A stretch of 64,000 bases of DNA from Candidatus Tisiphia endosymbiont of Dioctria linearis (GTDB lineage Bacteria; Pseudomonadota; Alphaproteobacteria; Rickettsiales; Rickettsiaceae): NCBI RefSeq assembly GCF_964026545.1, contig NZ_OZ032156.1:1302001-1366000 (forward strand). Reading direction: 5' to 3'. Both the position numbers and the translations under genes were made by a program. Shown piece after piece: positions 59,129 to 64,000 of the stretch (within the stretch, counting starts at the first letter, position 1; every line of letters starts with the position of its first letter). The notes below the pieces were generated by a model. That model saw only the letters and a program-made list of their open reading frames with translations. It was not told the origin of the DNA and ran no database searches.

Positions 59129-61267
59129 ATGAAATGGCAAGTTATAGCAGGAATAAGTCAGAAAATTAATGAGGAAGCTAAAGGCTATTTGATACGTAAA
59201 CTGGAGAAAGATGCCAGCGTAGAAATGCCAAATTTATGGGCAGATTTTATTAAAGAGACCACTACGCATTTGCATCAATCACAGAGTAATATTGAGGTAG
59301 TTAGCGATAACAAAACTGGTGGTTTTGGTTGCTTGACGCAATTTGATGAATTTCATCCGGATTTTTTAGAAAATAACAAACCGTTCATCGAGTATTTTTT
59401 AGGCAAGTATGATAAGCGGGCTGTAGATTATCTGCAACAAGCCAAGAACCCACTGACTAAGCGTATGTTGCAAGCTAGGATTAATGAATATAAAATATCT
59501 TTAGCTGGACATATAAGCCATACAGAAGCCAAGCTGATTGATGGTAAACGTAACCATTTAGCAATTGAAGCTATCGAAAAGTTTAAGATTGCTACTTATG
59601 ATAATCCTGAACTTTATGCTAGTAATTTACAAGATAGCATAATAGCTATTAGCTCTTTATCATTATTGCCGCAAGAAAAAGAACAAATGCTAGTCAATGT
59701 CAGACATGCTTTAGCATTTGCTGCAGCACAAGGTACTTTAAAGCATTCGCCGGATGCTATATTAAATCCCAATATAGTTGCTGAATGGAAAGAAGATTTG
59801 TCGCTTGAACAAAGGGTTAAGCTAGAGGGACAAGCAAATAATCTAATACATCATCAGCAATTAATGAGACAACATCAACTTAGTTCGCTTACCAATGCCC
59901 ATTTGCACAGTATCCTAAATACTGGCAAAGGTGTTAATGGTGTTGAGAATCTACTACAAGCCAGCTTTAATATTGATGATCCACGATTATTGCAATTCAG
60001 AACCCAAGAAGCTTTGTATAAGCAGGCTTTTATTGTCTCGCAACAATTAAAATACCTACCATTCAACCAATGTCAGGAAATATTACAACAAATTGCTCCA
60101 AAGAGCGGAGATGTTGATTATGACAAAAAAGAGCAAATATATCATATTTTACTAGAGCAGTTTAACAAACAGCTTAAATTGGCTCAAACAGACCCAGCTA
60201 GATTGGTTGAGGAAAACGGTGAAATACCTAACAACATACCATGGTCACAACGTTTCTTGCTTAGGAAACAATTGCAAGAACAAAAAGGCATCCCTAGTTA
60301 CGATCAGAGATATTTAATGAACAAAGAATGTGATGAGTATTCAAAAAAGATTGATACTAAAGATGTTAACCAAATTAAACAAGTCACCGATAGTATAATT
60401 AGTCTGCGAGATGATGATACAGAAGGCGGGGAACAATTTGGCTTGGAGATAATGGACGAAATCTTAAGGGGTAAGGGAGATTTAGAGTGTTTGACTCAAT
60501 TCTATGCTGAAAGTAGACTTTACGACCGTAAGACTGCATCAGCCTTTATACAGATGATCGCATTAGTTAATGAGCTATCATTAAAAAGTCAGCCATTATT
60601 TATCAATCATGAAATGACAGAATTTAACAAAGAAATTGACAAAAATGATATATTAAAGCAATGGGGTAAGAATTTAGCTAAAACTGATATTCAAAATGAA
60701 ACAGAGATTAACCAAACACGGCAAGCCATAAAATATTTAGCTAAATACTACCAACGTACGGAAGATTTACCAATTGACAAAGCAGTAAAAAAAGCAACCC
60801 AAGAATTGATTAGTAAGGTCTATATGCGACTAGATAGTAAGAATATAATAATACCCCGTCAGGTGGTAGCACAACGTATGATTATTGATTTGAATGCTGA
60901 TTACATAGAGAGTAGTCTAGCAGAGCTGCAACTTGCTATTATTAGCGGTAATATAGCTTGTGATTATGGTACTATTGTAGCTAAGGGTAGTGGTAGCCAT
61001 ATTATCGATAATATCAACGACCCAACAGGACAATATGCTGCTGTAAAAATACGAGAATCTTTACAACAAGGCAGATGGAAACTAACGCCTGATAAAAAGA
61101 GTGTCTATTATACTTTCCTGACGAAAGACGGTCAGTATATGCCAGTTATGACAGAAGATGGTAAAATATTAAAATTTGATTTGATAGAACTCAACAAGCC
61201 TCAAGCTTTAGAGCGACAAAAGCAAAGATTATTACAAGGTATCTCTGAATCATATTCAATAGATTAG
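59129..61267 (+). CDS. Large putative internal virion protein
   Basis: 712 residues, mostly helical and Gln-rich. I do not recognise a specific domain. The N terminus starts with MKWQVIAGISQKINEEAKGY. Position between a gp14-like gene and another very large gene matches the order of ejected internal core proteins (gp14, gp15, gp16) in T7-like phages, so a gp15-like role is the best guess. No transglycosylase motif is evident. The frame is intact and the stop is four bases before the next gene. Confidence 0.7.
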   Translation: MKWQVIAGISQKINEEAKGYLIRKLEKDASVEMPNLWADFIKETTTHLHQSQSNIEVVSDNKTGGFGCLTQFDEFHPDFLENNKPFIEYFLGKYDKRAVDYLQQAKNPLTKRMLQARINEYKISLAGHISHTEAKLIDGKRNHLAIEAIEKFKIATYDNPELYASNLQDSIIAISSLSLLPQEKEQMLVNVRHALAFAAAQGTLKHSPDAILNPNIVAEWKEDLSLEQRVKLEGQANNLIHHQQLMRQHQLSSLTNAHLHSILNTGKGVNGVENLLQASFNIDDPRLLQFRTQEALYKQAFIVSQQLKYLPFNQCQEILQQIAPKSGDVDYDKKEQIYHILLEQFNKQLKLAQTDPARLVEENGEIPNNIPWSQRFLLRKQLQEQKGIPSYDQRYLMNKECDEYSKKIDTKDVNQIKQVTDSIISLRDDDTEGGEQFGLEIMDEILRGKGDLECLTQFYAESRLYDRKTASAFIQMIALVNELSLKSQPLFINHEMTEFNKEIDKNDILKQWGKNLAKTDIQNETEINQTRQAIKYLAKYYQRTEDLPIDKAVKKATQELISKVYMRLDSKNIIIPRQVVAQRMIIDLNADYIESSLAELQLAIISGNIACDYGTIVAKGSGSHIIDNINDPTGQYAAVKIRESLQQGRWKLTPDKKSVYYTFLTKDGQYMPVMTEDGKILKFDLIELNKPQALERQKQRLLQGISESYSID

Positions 61268-61271
61268 TACG

Positions 61272-64000
61272 ATGAAAAATAATGACAGCTTAAATAATTA
61301 CTTAGATTATCAGGCAAATAGCAAACCAATTCACCAACGTTACTATTCTACCTTATTACCGGAGCGTATATCTTATAATAGTGTCTTTGATTTGTTAGGT
61401 AGCAGCAAAATGGATGTTTGGTAGGCAGTTAGTAGCCAAGCTTATGCAGATAGTCCAAGCCTATCAACTTTAGGGCGAGCTTTTAACCCACAAGATATTA
61501 TTGATCCTGAGTTACAAGATATTGCTGAATATTTTAAAAATTATAATAACAAACTAACCAGGGAAGAGTTTGAGCAAAAATATGCTGACTCAGGTTTAAA
61601 GTATGACCCTAATTTTACCAATCAACTAGTAGAAGATATTTTAGAGAGGAAAAAGCAGCGAGAAATTAATGACTATATTATTGCGGCAGGTAAAGGCGGA
61701 TTAGTTGAGGCTATTGGCAAATTTGGATCTGAGATAGTATTTGGTAATTTATCACTAATTAATATTGCGGCTAGCTTCGTGCCTATTGGTAAACCTGCAA
61801 TGTGGGCGGCAGCTGCTTTAAAATATGGCAAACTTCCAACAACCTTAGCTAAGGGCTTGGTCGGTGGTGCGGTAGGTCAGGCAGCTATCGAACCATTTCT
61901 TTATAATGAACGACATACTGAACAAAGACCTTATGACTTGTCAGATAGTTTGGTTAATATTATAGAAAGTGGTTTATTTGGTGCAACTTTGCACGGTGTT
62001 GGTTATTCGGCTAAATATTTGCGAGACAGATTATACGTGTATTCCAATAAGTTACGTCCGGAAGTTGAGACTTTACACCCGATAGTTGATGGTCAGTTAA
62101 AAGAGAATATTGATGCTGTACTAACAGAGTCATCTCCTCAAGCAATGGATAGGACAATGGAAACTGGGCAAGTTGATAGTCAGGTACCAACAAGTAACAG
62201 TACCAATATTGAAAGTTCTTTATTAAGTTTAGCTGAGTTACAAGCAAAGAAGTTACAATTAATTACGGCAGCCGAGCAACAATATCCTTTATATTTTGCT
62301 CAACTGCGGAAAATAGCAGAATTACAACAACATATGCAAGACCAGTTTGGTACTAATGGCAAGATTGAGCAAATATATTCGAATGATCTGGAGAATTGGA
62401 ACGTAAAACAAGGGGTGAGCGAACGGAGCGTACAACTAGTACGTGAGTACGCGAATACCCCGCAGTTTTGCGAAGCCAATTCTTCAAAGCATTTGAATAT
62501 ACCAAAATGGTTCTTGGATATTCTGCTAGAAGAAAAAGGCAAATTACAACAATTACATCAGCAACATATTAATAATCCAGAGTTTCAGGAATATTTGGTA
62601 GCAGGAAAACAACTAGATCAGCAAATTATCAATAATTTACAACGTCAACAATGGGAAACTAAAGGCTATGATTTATCGCCAGAGGACTCATATATAGCAA
62701 GAAAGCAGCTAGAGGAAGGCAAACATATAAATCTTGAGAATCCACAAGAGGCTGAATCTTTTTACCATGGTGATGATGAGAAATTTGATACTAATAATGC
62801 CAGCCCCAATCTGCAGGAACATCTAGCTTCTTTAGAAGCTGACATAGCCTACCTACCTGAACAACAAAAGGTTACTTATCAAGCAGAAGCCATCAAACAA
62901 GATGTTATTTACCAACGAACCGAAGAAATTTTACGTAAAGTTAAGCAAGGGGCAGCCCCTTCAGAATTAGAAGAGTTATTTAAAACTCTAGATGTTGTTG
63001 ATCAACAATTAGTAGATGAGCTAAAAACTATCCATAAAGAGTTTGCCGGACAGGAAAGATTAGATTTGTTAGAAAGAGATAAACAAATAGATAGGTTCAT
63101 TGATGATTTTAAGAAGGAATGTTTTATAAAAAAAAGAAATAACGCCCTAAATTTAATCAAGATGGCTGCCATAGAGAGATTTATTAGAAATCATCTGAAT
63201 AAGGTTGCTGCGATAAAAGAATATTTACGATAAACTGATTTACGGCAAGACACTATTGCCAAAGAGTTATTATATGGTCTTACAAGAGATTTAGAGAAAG
63301 CTGGTGTAGTACACGAGTTCGGAGATATTGCCTATGAAAAGGACATAATACAAGAATTATGGAATATTAGCCATCCCGATAAAAAGCCAACTGGTAGCGA
63401 AAGGGCAATGTTAGTCGCTCAAATAATCAATAAATGGCAAATAATTGCCATCAATAGAGCTAATCTAGCAGGTGGTTATATAATACCGCTAGAAGGCTAT
63501 ATTACTCACCAAAGTCACGATAGTTTTAAAATCCGAGAAGCTGGTTATGATGAATGGCTGAAATTTATCTATCCACTACTTGATCACCAAAAAATTGCTA
63601 AACTAAATGATAAAATAGATTATAAGGCAATATTTAATAATCTTGCCAGTAACATTCATTTAAAAGATACTGACCAATATTTAAATATAGCATTCACTCA
63701 CGTTAGAGGTAGTAACCTAGCTGACGTGGCATCGGCTAGTAGGAAACTACATTTTAAATCGTCAGAAGCTTGGTTAGCATATCAGAAGCAGTTTGGTAAT
63801 TACAGACAAAATGACTTTGTTGACAAAATCATTAGCCCTCTAATAAAAAGTCGTTCTTTTATTGCTGATTCGATAGTTAGTAACCTTAATATACTAGGTC
63901 GAAGCATTGGGGTAATGGAGAATATGGGTTGTAATCCTGAGTTAATGTTACAATCGATCAAAGGTACTTTTACCAGGGAGCTACAAGAGTTATCGACTAA
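61272..64000 (+). pseudogene. Very large putative internal virion protein, broken (continues past window)
   Basis: The frame starts with the ATG at 61272, carries TAG at 61422-61424 (after KMDVW) and TAA at 63231-63233, and continues in the same frame to the window end. The conceptual product is at least ~900 residues. It has a hydrophobic glycine-rich part near 61690-61880 (IAASFVPIGKPAMWAAA, then GLVGGAVGQAA), long Gln/Glu-rich coiled coils, and a helical C-terminal part with NMGCNPELMLQSIKGTF. The last in a series after the gp14-like and large core genes suggests a gp16-like ejected protein. A family-2 palindromic element is inserted in frame at 62375-62500. No frameshift was seen, so only nonsense changes separate it from a full gene. 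Confidence 0.78.
62375..62500 (+). repeat. Rickettsia-type palindromic element, family 2, in-frame coding copy
   Basis: 126 bp, exactly 42 codons, in frame in the large virion gene. It is the reverse complement of the intergenic copy at 52141-52266, of identical length, and has the same ends (ATATTC...GAATAT) with a GAGTACGCGAAT-type core. Confidence 0.88.

Noticed and set aside
54974..61424. Amber (TAG) recoding in the phage genes, since three internal stops are TAG
   Set aside because: The scaffold and DnaA-N-like genes in the same block use TAG as a normal stop, one internal stop is TAA and a frameshift is also present, so ordinary decay is the simpler reading.
1..64000. tRNA, rRNA or toxin-antitoxin genes
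   Set aside because: None could be identified by eye on either strand.

Overview
The window is AT-rich and looks like DNA of an obligate intracellular alphaproteobacterium of the Rickettsiaceae (Rickettsia, Ca. Tisiphia or Ca. Megaira type). The grounds are the low GC, two families of short palindromic elements that occur both between genes and in frame inside genes (the behaviour of Rickettsia palindromic elements), a DnaA-N-domain replication-type protein like those of Rickettsia plasmids, a broken inorganic pyrophosphatase copy and dense IS debris. A plasmid, an integrated element or a chromosomal island are all possible; the sequence alone does not settle which.

Region 1 (1-41.7 kb, minus strand) is a natural-product cluster. 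One uninterrupted reading frame starts at 33018 and is still open at base 1, so it is at least 11,006 codons. It encodes nine C-A-T peptide synthetase modules followed by a polyketide KS-AT-KR module, and continues out of the window. Binding-pocket residues that I read by eye predict X-Thr-Leu?-Leu?-Leu?-Leu?-Ile-Thr-Val followed by a reduced malonyl extension. Upstream on the same strand are an MbtH-like protein, an unrecognised 117-residue protein, an Sfp-type phosphopantetheinyl transferase (activates the carrier domains), and a three-gene DevBCA/MacAB-like exporter (membrane fusion protein, FtsX-like permease, ATPase). Together they form a nearly self-sufficient make-activate-export set. 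The synthase gene has grown by recombination: four 3,210-bp A-T-C units lie in tandem, a larger block is repeated 19,263 bp away, and the specificity cores of the A domains differ inside nearly identical frames.

Region 2 (34.2-37.8 kb, inside region 1) is an IS scrapyard: a pyrophosphatase fragment, an IS3-type element, and an IS630-type relic cut by an IS481-type element. A second IS630-type relic lies at 41.85-42.17 kb and marks the edge of the biosynthetic cluster.

Region 3 (42.4-64 kb, plus strand) starts with the DnaA-N-like protein, followed by a short-tailed (podovirus-like) phage structural block: TerS, TerL, coiled-coil protein, portal/connector, Bbp19-like protein, an Rpn-family PD-(D/E)XK nuclease as an extra gene, scaffold-like protein, major capsid protein, tail-tube A-like adaptor, tail-tube B-like protein (broken), gp14-like internal virion protein, and two large putative internal virion proteins, the second broken and running off the window. 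Packaging and head genes are intact, whereas the tail-tube B-like gene and the last large gene carry stops or a frameshift, so the prophage is decaying. The conserved palindromic elements are concentrated here.
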